DNA of 64,000 nucleotides from UBA6059 sp040222235 (lineage in GTDB: Bacteria; Bacteroidota; Bacteroidia; Cytophagales; Cyclobacteriaceae). The stretch spans positions 56,611-120,610 of the forward strand of contig JAVKDO010000037.1 in assembly GCA_040222235.1 (NCBI GenBank), in the 5' to 3' direction. Positions 28,380 through 36,228 of the stretch are shown piece after piece. A program made the translations under genes and the position numbers. Position 1 is the first letter of the stretch. Every line of letters begins with the position of its first letter. The notes beneath the pieces were generated by a model. It saw only the letters and a program-made list of their open reading frames with translations, was not told the origin of the DNA and searched no databases.

Positions 28380-29066
28380 ATGGCAAAAATATTGGTAGTC
28401 GAAGATGAGCTGCACATGCGCATCGGTTTGAAAGATAATCTGGAGTTTGAGTCATTTGACGTGGATCTTGCAGAAGATGGTCAGCGCGGGCTGGATCTAT
28501 TGGAAAAGAGTACCTATGACCTCATCTTACTGGATGTGATGATGCCAAAGATGTCTGGTTTTGAAGTGTGCAAGCAAGCACGAAAGGCTGGAGTCACAAC
28601 TCCCATTATATTCCTCACCGCCAAAGGTGAAGAGATCGACAAAGTGCTTGGTCTGGAGCTGGGCGCTGACGACTACATCACCAAGCCTTTTAGTTTGCGT
28701 GAGCTTATCGCTCGGGTAAAGGCGGTGCTCCGACGTACGGGTAATGACCCTGAAGAAGTGACGATCAAGAAGGCTCTGGTTGGCAAGCTGGATATCGATT
28801 TCCAGCACTATGAAGCTAAGGTAGAGGGCGAGTCGGTCAAGATGTCACACAAGGAGTTCGAAACGCTTCATTATTTGCTAGTACATAAGAATGAGGTGGT
28901 AAGCCGCTACCAGTTGCTAGAAGATGTCTGGGGCTATGATTCTCAGCCCACCACACGTACCATTGACAACTTTATCCTAAAGCTTCGTCAGAAGATCGAG
29001 GACAATCCCAATGAACCTAAAATCATCCTTACGGTGCACGGTGTGGGGTATAAGCTGATTGATTGA
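28380..29066 (+). CDS. OmpR/PhoB family response regulator
   Basis: The 228-residue protein has a receiver domain with acidic pocket E8-D9, phosphoacceptor D52 (LLDVMMP), T80 and K102 (TKPF). A winged-helix DNA-binding domain of the OmpR type follows from about residue 130 (SHKEFETLHYLLVHKNEVVSRYQLLEDVWG, TRTIDNFILKLRQKIE, ILTVHGVGYKL). It is the partner of the kinase 8 nt upstream. The gene is followed within 4 nt by the hairpin at 29070, which probably ends the operon. Confidence 0.95.
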   Translation: MAKILVVEDELHMRIGLKDNLEFESFDVDLAEDGQRGLDLLEKSTYDLILLDVMMPKMSGFEVCKQARKAGVTTPIIFLTAKGEEIDKVLGLELGADDYITKPFSLRELIARVKAVLRRTGNDPEEVTIKKALVGKLDIDFQHYEAKVEGESVKMSHKEFETLHYLLVHKNEVVSRYQLLEDVWGYDSQPTTRTIDNFILKLRQKIEDNPNEPKIILTVHGVGYKLID

Positions 29067-29069
29067 GTT

Positions 29070-29103
29070 AACCTTCAGAGGGTTCTCAATGCCCTTGGAG
29101 GTT
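29070..29103 (+). terminator. Hairpin downstream of the two-component operon
   Basis: AACCTTCAGAGGG (29070-29082) pairs imperfectly with the segment ending at 29103 (two wobbles and a bulge) and is followed by TTTT. It starts 4 nt after the response regulator stop. Its sequence aligns with the perfect inverted repeat at 6252-6284, so it is both a probable terminator and a copy of a dispersed repeat. Confidence 0.6.
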
Positions 29104-29130
29104 TTGAGCAGACTAACCATAGCACAGGTC

Positions 29131-29154
29131 ATGCCCGCAGGGCATCTATGCTCC
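29131..29154 (+). repeat. Palindromic repeat: ATGCCCGCAGGGCAT plus CTATGCTCC
   Basis: A perfect 6-bp stem with a GCA loop (29131-29145) is followed by CTATGCTCC. The arrangement matches the copy at 6309-6333. In both places it follows a longer GC-rich hairpin at a gene end. Confidence 0.6.
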
Positions 29155-29215
29155 TCGATAAAACCGACGTTTCTTTGAAACTACAATGTGAGCTAACGGA
29201 TTAATCGAAAGAATT

Positions 29216-29236
29216 CCTCGGGGCTCTGCCCCGGGG
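29216..29236. repeat. GC-rich 9-bp hairpin
   Basis: CCTCGGGGC (29216-29224) pairs with GCCCCGGGG (29228-29236) around a TCT loop, with one T-G wobble. No T-tract follows, so it is not a classical terminator. It belongs to the hairpin array between 29070 and 29396. Confidence 0.6.
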
Positions 29237-29249
29237 TTCCAATAAAACC

Positions 29250-29274
29250 GTCATCCCCGCGAAGGCGGGGATCC
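29250..29274. repeat. REP-like hairpin GTCATCCCCGC-GAAG-GCGGGGATCC
   Basis: Perfect 8-bp arms ATCCCCGC (29253-29260) and GCGGGGAT (29265-29272) enclose a GAAG tetraloop. This GTCATyCCCGCGAAGGCGGGrATCC form closely resembles REP-type palindromes found dispersed in many bacterial genomes, often next to RAYT transposase genes. No RAYT gene is visible in the window. Confidence 0.65.
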
Positions 29275-29292
29275 AAATGATAAATTTCTGTT

Positions 29293-29310
29293 TTTGATCT
29301 TCAGATCAAA
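29293..29310. repeat. Perfect 8-bp palindrome TTTGATCT-TC-AGATCAAA
   Basis: A short AT-rich inverted repeat directly follows the REP-like hairpin and abuts the three-stem element at 29312. It could be a protein-binding site or part of the same mosaic of repeats. Confidence 0.45.
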
Positions 29311-29311
29311 A

Positions 29312-29396
29312 TGAAACCAGCGGAACCTGCCTCGTCGGCAGACGGGTACCCCGATGGCTTGCCTCGGGGTGCCCGACCAGGGGATAGTTGGTTTCA
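29312..29396. repeat. Structured three-stem element (possible three-way junction)
   Basis: An outer 8-bp stem (TGAAACCA 29312-29319 with TGGTTTCA 29389-29396) encloses two internal hairpins. One is CTGCC/GGCAG (29327-29341). The other is a 12-bp stem (29343-29354 with 29364-29375, one wobble) with a 9-nt loop. The whole can fold as a closed three-way junction on either strand. I match it to no known RNA family. It may be a mobile palindromic repeat or a structured transcript. Confidence 0.5.
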
Positions 29397-29506
29397 AGAA
29401 ATTTTTTATTGATGGGAAGAGCGCAACTGAGAACACGCATCTTGAGCTAGAAGAAAGTCTACAGAACACAATCACGTGGGGCACTCGATAATCATAAAAT
29501 TGAAGA
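29397..29506. other. Gene-free remainder between hairpin array and small coiled-coil gene
   Basis: I see no gene, hairpin or recognisable site in this stretch. An apparent minus-strand frame through it is only a read-through of the repeats. Confidence 0.4.
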
Positions 29507-29776
29507 CTAATGGTTAGATTGACTTTCAAGCTTCGTTAACCGAAGTTCGAAATCATCAACCTTATCAATTTTCACAACGAGCCTGTCAATCGCCGAGGCT
29601 AGTGCCATATTTGATTGACGGAGTTCACCGATGGCTAGATTTGCTTTAGCCTGACTGTTCACCAATTTACTTATACTTTGATCAGTGTTTTTCTGTGATG
29701 AAACAAGTGAATCTATAGCCGGAGTGAGCTCTGCAAGCAAGTGAGTCAATTGATCTACTTTGTCTTCTAAATCCAT
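29507..29776 (-). CDS. Small coiled-coil protein, 89 aa
   Basis: The product is nearly all helical with heptad-like spacing of Leu, Ile and Val (VDQLTHLLAELTPAIDSLVSSQ, LAIGELRQSNMALASAIDRLVVKIDKVDDFELRLTKLE). There is no signal peptide or membrane span, so it is probably a cytoplasmic oligomeric coiled coil. Short orphan proteins of this kind are common next to repeats in Bacteroidota, but no function is known. It lies between the hairpin array and the promoter region of the next plus-strand gene. Confidence 0.65.
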   Translation of the reverse strand: MDLEDKVDQLTHLLAELTPAIDSLVSSQKNTDQSISKLVNSQAKANLAIGELRQSNMALASAIDRLVVKIDKVDDFELRLTKLESQSNH

Positions 29777-30040
29777 CCTTTATCATTTGAATGTAATGAA
29801 GATAACTAATGTGATGGATTTTAGGGCCTAGCCGTTTGGTAATTTTTTCAACGCCTAAGTCTTTAATAGGAGGTTTTAACTCTCTAAAAGCATATCTGTT
29901 ACACACGTCTACACACTGCTGACATCTCGTGACACGCCTTGACCCAAGCGTGACAAAGCTTCCTCCACCCTGCCGTTTATTTGTATAGTAACAACAAAGT
30001 CAAAAACTCAAACCAATTCAAGGTCAAAACTCAAAATAAA

Positions 30041-30604
30041 ATGGAAATGAAAAAACTAATCTTCGCAGTACTTGTAGCAGCTATAGGTACTACCGCAATC
30101 GCAAAAAACACTGGAGGGAAAGCTTCTAAGGTCAAGGTGAACACTAGTCTTGAAGACTCTAAACTGGAGCTGGTCTACCTCGATGAATCACCCTCCACCA
30201 TAATTGTCAAATTCAGAGATGCTAAAGGTCAAGTAGTCTCAAAAGATAAGCTCAAAAATGTGAGCAGTTTCAACAGACCATATGACCTTTCACACTTAAG
30301 CACAGGGATTTATACTATTGAAGTGGCTGATGAGGAAGGCACGTTTTATGAAACCTCAGCACTGGTAGATAATTCACTCTCTGCGGTGAAGCCTAGCGGG
30401 AAAGCAAAATATCAGTTGACATTCAAGGAAGATCTGATTCAACCTGTCCAAGTGACCATATTCAATGATAGGGGCACTCTCATCTTCAAAGAAACTGTGA
30501 CCTCCAACCAAGGATTCAGCAAGACATATGACCTATCGAAAATAAAGTCTGACAGGTATATGTTCGAAGTAAAGACAGCAGATAACGTCGAAACGCATAA
30601 GCTC
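30041..30604 (+). CDS. Secreted protein with two tandem beta domains, 188 aa
   Basis: ATG 30041 (ATGGAAATGAAAAAACTAATC) gives a signal peptide ending AIAK; an earlier in-frame ATG at 29981 adds a lysine/asparagine-rich leader with no function. The mature protein is an internal duplication: IIVKFRDAKGQVV ... YDLSHLSTGIYTIEV is repeated as VQVTIFNDRGTLI ... YDLSKIKSDRYMFEV. Each half resembles the small beta-sandwich of type IX sorting tails, but the ending KL and missing YPNP motif argue against a sorting signal. Stop codon TAA lies at 30605-30607. Function unknown; probably abundant exported beta protein. Confidence 0.75.
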
Positions 30605-30643
30605 TAAGGAATTAGAGATTATTCATATATTGATACGCTATAA

Positions 30644-30663
30644 TCCCGACCATTAGGTCGGGA
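30644..30663 (+). terminator. Hairpin TCCCGACC-ATTA-GGTCGGGA
   Basis: A perfect 8-bp stem with a 4-nt ATTA loop lies 37 nt after the gene at 30041 and is followed by AATATGTTT. It is a plausible factor-independent terminator with a weak T-tract and also resembles the CCCGATAGGG-type palindromes. Confidence 0.6.
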
Positions 30664-30740
30664 ATATGTTTATGACAACTTTTTACAAACAACCATACGT
30701 CGTAACTGATTTAAGGTATAGTTTTCGAGAGCTGAAGAGA

Positions 30741-31736
30741 ATGGAGAGAAGAGAGATCGGTTGGATAAGTGCAGTATTAATGCTGCTGATGAGCTTATCA
30801 GCAAATGCTGCCAATCTCGATCAGGTACTTAGTCTGCGCGGACAGTGGAAATTCACCATCGGAGATGATATGAAATACGCTAGTCCGTGGTACGATGATA
30901 GTAGCTGGGAGGACATCTATGTGCCTTCGCATTGGGAGGATGAGGGCTTTAATGGCTATGATGGATATGCCTGGTACAGAAAGCATTTTGATGGTGCAGT
31001 GATCAAAGACCTACAGGATGTGGTGCTCAACCTTGGCTACATCGATGATGCTGACTATGTCTATATCAACGGCCACTTCATTGGGTACAGCGGCAATTTC
31101 CCACCCAACTTCCACACCGCCTGGACAGCATTGCGCCAATATCAGGTTCCGATAGAGTACCTCAACCCTGAAGGTGACAATGTGATTTCCGTTAGGGTCT
31201 ATGACACCACCCAAGGTGGAGGTATCGTATCGGGTAGTGTAGGCATTTACACCAATCGCAGCAACGATGGCTATGTGAGTCTTGAAGGACTTTGGAAGTT
31301 TAAGATGGGAGATAGCCGAGAGTGGAAAGAGGAATACTTTGATGATTCTAATTGGCCCTTCATCATGGTGCCGGCACTATGGCAAAATGCTCAGTGGAAA
31401 AAGCGGGAGCAGTATGGCTGGTATCGTAAGGAGTTTACCCTACCGGAACAATTTGAAGGAGAACAACTGAATATACTCCTCGGCAAGATTGATGATTTTG
31501 ACCGTGTCTATATCAATGGCGCGCTGGTGGGAGAGACCAATGACGGACGATCCTTCGGACGAAGCGAAAGTTATCAGCAGTACAGAAACTATCCCATCCC
31601 TGATCGGCTACTCAAGCCAGGCAAGAACGTGATCGCTGTGCAGGTGCTAGACATTGGCAACAACGCGGGTATCTACAAAGGCCCTGTGGGCTTGGCACTC
31701 CGCGAACGAGCCAACCTTGTCTTCTGGACCTACTGA
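30741..31736 (+). CDS. Secreted protein with two GH2-type sugar-binding jelly-roll domains, 331 aa
   Basis: ATG 30741 (MERREIGWISAVLMLLMSLSANA) starts a signal peptide; the earlier ATG at 30666 lies just after the hairpin and gives no signal. Two homologous domains follow: LRGQWKFTIGDD ... WYRKHFDG ... DDADYVYINGHFIG ... GDNVISVRVYD, then LEGLWKFKMGD ... WYRKEFTL ... DDFDRVYINGALVG ... GKNVIAVQVLD. This is the N-terminal sugar-binding domain of beta-galactosidase/beta-glucuronidase (GH2), twice, with no TIM-barrel catalytic domain. The protein therefore probably binds glycans rather than cleaving them. No partner hydrolase is adjacent. Confidence 0.85.
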   Translation: MERREIGWISAVLMLLMSLSANAANLDQVLSLRGQWKFTIGDDMKYASPWYDDSSWEDIYVPSHWEDEGFNGYDGYAWYRKHFDGAVIKDLQDVVLNLGYIDDADYVYINGHFIGYSGNFPPNFHTAWTALRQYQVPIEYLNPEGDNVISVRVYDTTQGGGIVSGSVGIYTNRSNDGYVSLEGLWKFKMGDSREWKEEYFDDSNWPFIMVPALWQNAQWKKREQYGWYRKEFTLPEQFEGEQLNILLGKIDDFDRVYINGALVGETNDGRSFGRSESYQQYRNYPIPDRLLKPGKNVIAVQVLDIGNNAGIYKGPVGLALRERANLVFWTY

Positions 31737-31866
31737 TTCAATTTACAATTGATAATTGTGTAATTGACCATTATGAGATGTCCTAAACTTTGGCAATTCC
31801 AGAACTAAGATCAAGCTGAACAGATTTGGTAAGGTTGTAATTGCTCATGGGGCCTTGACTTTTTTG

Positions 31867-31912
31867 CCTACTTTTTGTCGGTACGCCGCAGTGTTCAAGA
31901 CAAAAAAGTAGG
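31867..31912. repeat. Long inverted repeat CCTACTTTTTGTC / GACAAAAAAGTAGG
   Basis: Arms 31867-31879 and 31899-31912 are complementary except for one bulged A and enclose a 19-nt loop. It lies in the 279-nt gap between the GH2-like gene and rlmF. A/T-tracts in both arms could allow termination in both directions. I see nothing else in that gap. Confidence 0.6.
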
Positions 31913-32015
31913 AGATTAATGAAGGTGATCTCGAGATTTTGTATCTGATCGCTAACAATATGTTTGGCTGTTCCACTACTTCTTTACCTTTATATCTGGA
32001 AGTGCTAAGTCCCTG

Positions 32016-32978
32016 ATGTCGAAGAAGAAAACCCCGCCAAGAGAGAAGCCCACAATGCACCCGAGGAATAAGCACCTGGGTCGATATGATCTGAAGATGC
32101 TCGCTGGCACCACTCCTGACTTGAGCTCCTTTGTACACATAAACAAATACGGTGACGAGTCTATAGACTTTGCCAATCCCGATGCGGTCAAGATGCTCAA
32201 CAAAGCATTGCTACAGCACTACTACGGTATCGTGAGCTGGGACATTCCTGAGGGCTACTTGTGTCCCCCGATTCCCGGTAGGGCAGACTACATCCACCAC
32301 ATCGCAGATGTACTACGCACCGCCAACTACGGCAATCTACCAGATGGCGATAAAGTAAAATGCCTGGATATTGGAGTGGGGGCAAGTTGCATCTATCCGA
32401 TCTTAGGCCATCAGGAGTATGGATGGTCATTTGTCGGTAGTGATATTGACCCTGTGTCCATTGCGTCAGCAGAGAAGATTATTGAACAAAATCCTTCGAT
32501 TAAGGAGAATATAGAATTGAAGCTCCAGCCCAACCGAAAGGACATTTTTTATGGAGTCATTCGATATGAAGATCAGATCGATCTAACCATATGCAATCCC
32601 CCATTTCACGTATCAGCTGAGGCGGCACAAGCTGGAACGCTTCGCAAACTCAACAATCTAGGAAAGGCGAAAGTCACCGAACCAGTGCGGAACTTTGGTG
32701 GACAGCACAGTGAGCTCTGGTGTGAAGGAGGAGAGAATCAATTCGTTAGAAACATGATTCGTGAGAGTAAGAAGTTTGGAGAGACTTGCTTTTGGTTTTC
32801 TACCTTGATCTCGAGGCAAAGTAATCTCAAGAGTATCTATGATGGCCTTAAGAAGGAAGAAGCTATTGATGTGAGAACTATACCCATGGGGCAAGGAAAC
32901 AAATCTAGCCGTATTGTTGCCTGGACATTTCTCACCAAGAAGCGACAAGCGGCAATAAGAGAAGAAAAATTGAAATGA
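32016..32978 (+). CDS. rlmF: 23S rRNA (adenine-1618-N6)-methyltransferase
   Basis: The 320-residue protein begins with the family signature MHPRNKHLGRYDLKML and contains the SAM-binding region LDIGVGASCIYPILG and the N6-adenine methyltransferase motif ICNPPFH. SAEAAQAGTLRKLNNL and the C-terminal TIPMGQGNKSSRIVAW segment are also diagnostic of RlmF (YbiN). The enzyme methylates A1618 (E. coli numbering) in 23S rRNA in the cytoplasm. The GNAT gene follows after a single base, so they are co-transcribed. Confidence 0.95.
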   Translation: MSKKKTPPREKPTMHPRNKHLGRYDLKMLAGTTPDLSSFVHINKYGDESIDFANPDAVKMLNKALLQHYYGIVSWDIPEGYLCPPIPGRADYIHHIADVLRTANYGNLPDGDKVKCLDIGVGASCIYPILGHQEYGWSFVGSDIDPVSIASAEKIIEQNPSIKENIELKLQPNRKDIFYGVIRYEDQIDLTICNPPFHVSAEAAQAGTLRKLNNLGKAKVTEPVRNFGGQHSELWCEGGENQFVRNMIRESKKFGETCFWFSTLISRQSNLKSIYDGLKKEEAIDVRTIPMGQGNKSSRIVAWTFLTKKRQAAIREEKLK

Positions 32979-32979
32979 T

Positions 32980-33444
32980 ATGAATACTGTCAAGATCAGA
33001 CCTGCTACTCCTGAGGACCTCCCTATTCTGTTTGAGTTCGAGCAGGGGATTATAGATGCTGAGAGACCAATGGATCCCACACTGGCAGAAGGGCACATCA
33101 CCTACTACGACCTGGCTGCTTATGTCCAGGCTGAGGACACAGAGGTGCTATTGGCTGAGGTCGACAATGAACCGATAGGGTCAGGCTATGTGCAGATCCG
33201 AGAAGGGAAGTCCTATCAAAAGCATGAAAGGTATGGCTACATCGGCTTTGTGTTTGTCAGACCTGAGCACAGAGGCAAAGGCGTAGTAAGCGTGATCATG
33301 TCAGGCCTTACGAACTGGGCCAAGTCTAAGGGGGTATCCGAGATTCGATTAGATGTCTATAGCGACAATGACTCGGCAATAAGGGCTTATGAGAAAGCTG
33401 GGTTTAGCAATCTGCTGACTGAGATGAGGGTAGATATAAGTTGA
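32980..33444 (+). CDS. GNAT family N-acetyltransferase
   Basis: The 154-residue protein has the GNAT fold with acetyl-CoA loop FVRPEHRGKGVVSVIM (the R/Q-x-x-G-x-G/A motif) and the C-terminal SDNDSAIRAYEKAGF signature. It starts one base after rlmF, so co-expression is likely. Substrate unknown; a ribosomal or small-molecule substrate is equally possible. Confidence 0.9.
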   Translation: MNTVKIRPATPEDLPILFEFEQGIIDAERPMDPTLAEGHITYYDLAAYVQAEDTEVLLAEVDNEPIGSGYVQIREGKSYQKHERYGYIGFVFVRPEHRGKGVVSVIMSGLTNWAKSKGVSEIRLDVYSDNDSAIRAYEKAGFSNLLTEMRVDIS

Positions 33445-33480
33445 TACAACCCTTCAATGAGGTCTAATTATTTGTAGCAT

Positions 33481-33945
33481 TCAGTGATCACCTAATTTAT
33501 TTCGTAGATAGAATTTCCAATAAATTTGACGGTCAGTTAGTTCAGAACTTTCAACTATGAATTCGTTCGAACCTTGAATAAACTGGAGTTCATTCATTGT
33601 GAATGCTACTTCACTAGTAGCTCTATATTCACTGCTAATACCCATTCTCTCAAACCATGTTTTTGAGAGAATATAGTGAGCAATGATTCCCTTTCTTGGG
33701 TTGGATAGAGCATCAATTAGGTCATTTGAAACTAGCCTCCCTATCTCAATTAATTCCATTGCTGCTCTCGCTTCCTTATCCAACTCAATAGTCCATACGT
33801 ATTTGCAGGTGCCCACAAGGTCGTCATTATTGATAGAATCAATTAACGAGCTAATTCGCTTTTCATCATAATCCTGAGCAGAAAGCGAGTTGGAAAGGAG
33901 AAAAACTAGAACCAGTATTTTGAATTTTAGACGAATCAATGTCAT
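33481..33945 (-). CDS. Secreted protein of unknown function, 154 aa
   Basis: Residues 1-24 form a signal peptide ending in SAQ. The mature part contains a helical segment with acidic residues, KYVWTIELDKEARAAMELIEIGRLVSNDLIDAL, then KGIIAHYILSKTWF. I do not recognise the family. Its composition is more AT-rich than its neighbours. It follows the amidohydrolase gene on the same strand after 16 nt and might be co-transcribed with it. Confidence 0.65.
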   Translation of the reverse strand: MTLIRLKFKILVLVFLLSNSLSAQDYDEKRISSLIDSINNDDLVGTCKYVWTIELDKEARAAMELIEIGRLVSNDLIDALSNPRKGIIAHYILSKTWFERMGISSEYRATSEVAFTMNELQFIQGSNEFIVESSELTDRQIYWKFYLRNKLGDH

Positions 33946-33961
33946 TCCCCATTTTAAATTA

Positions 33962-35248
33962 TCAATTTTCCATTCCTTTATAAACCACTCCCTCTTTCAT
34001 CACGAAATCGATCTCTCTCAGCTGACTGATGTCCTTTAGGGGATCACCATCCACTGCGATGATGTCAGCCATCAAGCCAGCCTTGATGCTACCAAACTTA
34101 TCGGCCCTCTCTAGGATGTTGGCGTTGATAGAAGTTGCACACTGGATAGCTTCCATTGGTTTCATGCCACCTTCCACCATGTACTCAAACTCTCGAGCGT
34201 TATCACCATGTTTGAAGACTGCTGCGTCAGTACCAAATCCGATGGGTACACCTTTGGCGTATGCCCGCTTAAACATATCTAGAATCAGTGGCCCGATCTC
34301 TCTGGCTTTCTTCGCCACGACCTCTGGGAAGTAACCCGGACGCTTTCCGAGTTCTGCAGCGGTCATACCAGCCGTAATCGTAGGGATCAGATACGTATTA
34401 CGCTCGATCATCAGCTCCATTGTAGCGTCTGACATGAAGGAGCCGTGCTCGATCGTCTTTACTCCGGCGCGTACTGCCCGAGCCATGCCTTCATCACCAT
34501 GGGCGTGTGCCGCTACTTGAAATCCAAAGTCTTTGGCAGTAGACACAATCTCGGCGATCTCGTCTTCTTTGAAGTGAGGGCCGAGACCATCTTTTGCCAC
34601 GCTCAATACTCCACCTGTAGCAGTGATCTTGATCCAGTCCGCACCGTTTTTATAGCGTTGGCGCACCGCCTTGCGTGCATCTTCTAGCCCGTTGACTACT
34701 CCTTCTTTCGGCCCTGGATCGCCCATTAATTCTATACTACGTCCATTCGTTGGATCGGCATGCCCACCTGTTACACCGATAGCTTTTTCTGCTGTGAATA
34801 TCCTCGGTCCAACTACTAGGCCCTTATTAATGGCGTTCCGTAGGGAGACGTTGACACCCGATCCTCCCATGTCTCGGACCGTGGTGAAGCCTGCCATCAA
34901 AGTGGTCTTCATATAGCTTTCGGCTTCATAGGCCACATCCGCAGGATTCTGAGTAAACTGCTTAATATATCGCTGTGGACTGGTCTCACCTTCCACATGT
35001 ACGTGCATATCGATAAAGCCAGGCATCACAGTCATTGCTTTGAGGTCGATGACCTTGTCGTCTCCTTTGGCCGAAGTGTAACCATCTTCTACGGCGACTA
35101 TCACCTTATTCTCGATGATGATGGTCTTTTCTTTGGAGGCCTTTTCATTTTCTCCGTCGATAACCTTTCCTGCGTGTATGAGGGTGCGTTGCGCTGATAA
35201 ACCAAAAGTGGCTATTGCGAATGCAAAAAGTAGTAATATTCTTTTCAT
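33962..35248 (-). CDS. Secreted amidohydrolase (imidazolonepropionase/Xaa-Pro dipeptidase-like)
   Basis: ATG 35248 gives 428 residues with a signal peptide ending GLSAQ; the upstream ATG at 35296 is not needed. The amidohydrolase metal site is complete: HVH (H82, H84), the Lys in DWIKITATGG, VAAHAHG (His), TIEHGSF (His) and FGTDAAV (Asp). The family includes secreted Xaa-Pro or Xaa-Arg dipeptidases and imidazolonepropionase relatives. The single-Lys binuclear site supports hydrolysis of a peptide-like bond, but the substrate is not assignable. It is divergent from the DUF2490 gene. Confidence 0.92.
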   Translation of the reverse strand: MKRILLLFAFAIATFGLSAQRTLIHAGKVIDGENEKASKEKTIIIENKVIVAVEDGYTSAKGDDKVIDLKAMTVMPGFIDMHVHVEGETSPQRYIKQFTQNPADVAYEAESYMKTTLMAGFTTVRDMGGSGVNVSLRNAINKGLVVGPRIFTAEKAIGVTGGHADPTNGRSIELMGDPGPKEGVVNGLEDARKAVRQRYKNGADWIKITATGGVLSVAKDGLGPHFKEDEIAEIVSTAKDFGFQVAAHAHGDEGMARAVRAGVKTIEHGSFMSDATMELMIERNTYLIPTITAGMTAAELGKRPGYFPEVVAKKAREIGPLILDMFKRAYAKGVPIGFGTDAAVFKHGDNAREFEYMVEGGMKPMEAIQCATSINANILERADKFGSIKAGLMADIIAVDGDPLKDISQLREIDFVMKEGVVYKGMEN

Positions 35249-35375
35249 GGTCAATGATTTGTTATCATAGGAATTTATACAAAATATCGGATTCAAGGAA
35301 CTGACCTATGCTCACCTACTGCCATTGATAACAAACCCTTATGTCACTTAAGGCAATAGCTCCTAGCTTTAGGAT

Positions 35376-36035
35376 ATGAAGAAACTTCTCTTTGTCTTAT
35401 TCATCACCTGTCCGCTATTCGCCCATAGTCAGGATAGCCAACTGGGAAATTGGCTCATGTACTTTGGCAACAAGAGCTTAAGCCCTGGTTGGAATTGGCA
35501 CCATGAGGTACAGTATCGAAACTACAATGCGATCGGTGACCTTGAGCAGTTGTTGCTCAGGACGGGTATTGGATATAACCTATCGGAAAATAATAACAAT
35601 CTGTTGCTGGGTTATGGCTACATCCTGAGCCAAAATTACCTCGACAACAGTGATGAGAAGATTGATGTAAACGAGCATCGGATCTATCAGCAGTTTATCA
35701 CTCGACAAAAATTTAGTCGTTTCTCTCTTCAACACCGGTACCGGTTTGAGCAGCGCTTTGTGGAAGACGCATTTAGACTTAGATTCCGATATTTCCTTTC
35801 TATCAATGTGGCCTTGAGCAATCCTGAGATGGCCGATAACACCGTCTATCTTTCCGCTTACAATGAGATCTTCCTTAATACGGAAGAAAGTAATGTCTTT
35901 GACCGGAATCGCCTCTATGGAGGATTGGGCTACCGTGCAAGTTCTAAACTGAGATTTGAGTTAGGCTATATGAACCAGTCTCTGGCGAGTAGCAAGCGTG
36001 ACCAGTTGAATATGGTTTGTTTTTTTAGCTTCTAA
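35376..36035 (+). CDS. DUF2490 family outer-membrane beta-barrel protein
   Basis: The 219-residue protein starts with a signal peptide (ending AHSQ) and shows alternating hydrophobic/polar strands with the DUF2490 opening LGNWLMYFGNKSLSPGWNWHHEVQYRNY and GYGYI and LQHRYRFEQRF motifs. The C-terminus ends in Phe (CFFSF), as expected for an outer-membrane barrel. Function is unknown. It is divergent from the amidohydrolase and followed by a 193-nt gap in which I see no element. Confidence 0.85.
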   Translation: MKKLLFVLFITCPLFAHSQDSQLGNWLMYFGNKSLSPGWNWHHEVQYRNYNAIGDLEQLLLRTGIGYNLSENNNNLLLGYGYILSQNYLDNSDEKIDVNEHRIYQQFITRQKFSRFSLQHRYRFEQRFVEDAFRLRFRYFLSINVALSNPEMADNTVYLSAYNEIFLNTEESNVFDRNRLYGGLGYRASSKLRFELGYMNQSLASSKRDQLNMVCFFSF

Positions 36036-36228
36036 ATTCAAGCTGACTATATTATCCTGAATGGATTGAGCGGACATACAAGAAGCCGCAAGACTGATTC
36101 AACACTCCACCTGGAGGACAATTAGAGTAGTCTGCCGTGTTGGATTAACAGGTAGTTTTGATCGTCGTAAGTGAACTGAGGCCTTGATTTTATTACCGCA
36201 CCATATCATAACTACATTTCAACCAACC

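Noticed and set aside
29066..29400. CRISPR array
   Set aside because: Hairpins differ in sequence and spacing; no repeated unit of constant length and no cas genes.
29251..29529. 92-residue minus-strand frame through the hairpin region
   Set aside because: It is a translation of the palindromic repeats; no coding signature, and the real gene is the coiled-coil frame at 29507.
30741..31736. Beta-galactosidase
   Set aside because: Only the sugar-binding domains of GH2 are present, with no catalytic barrel or acid/base Glu.
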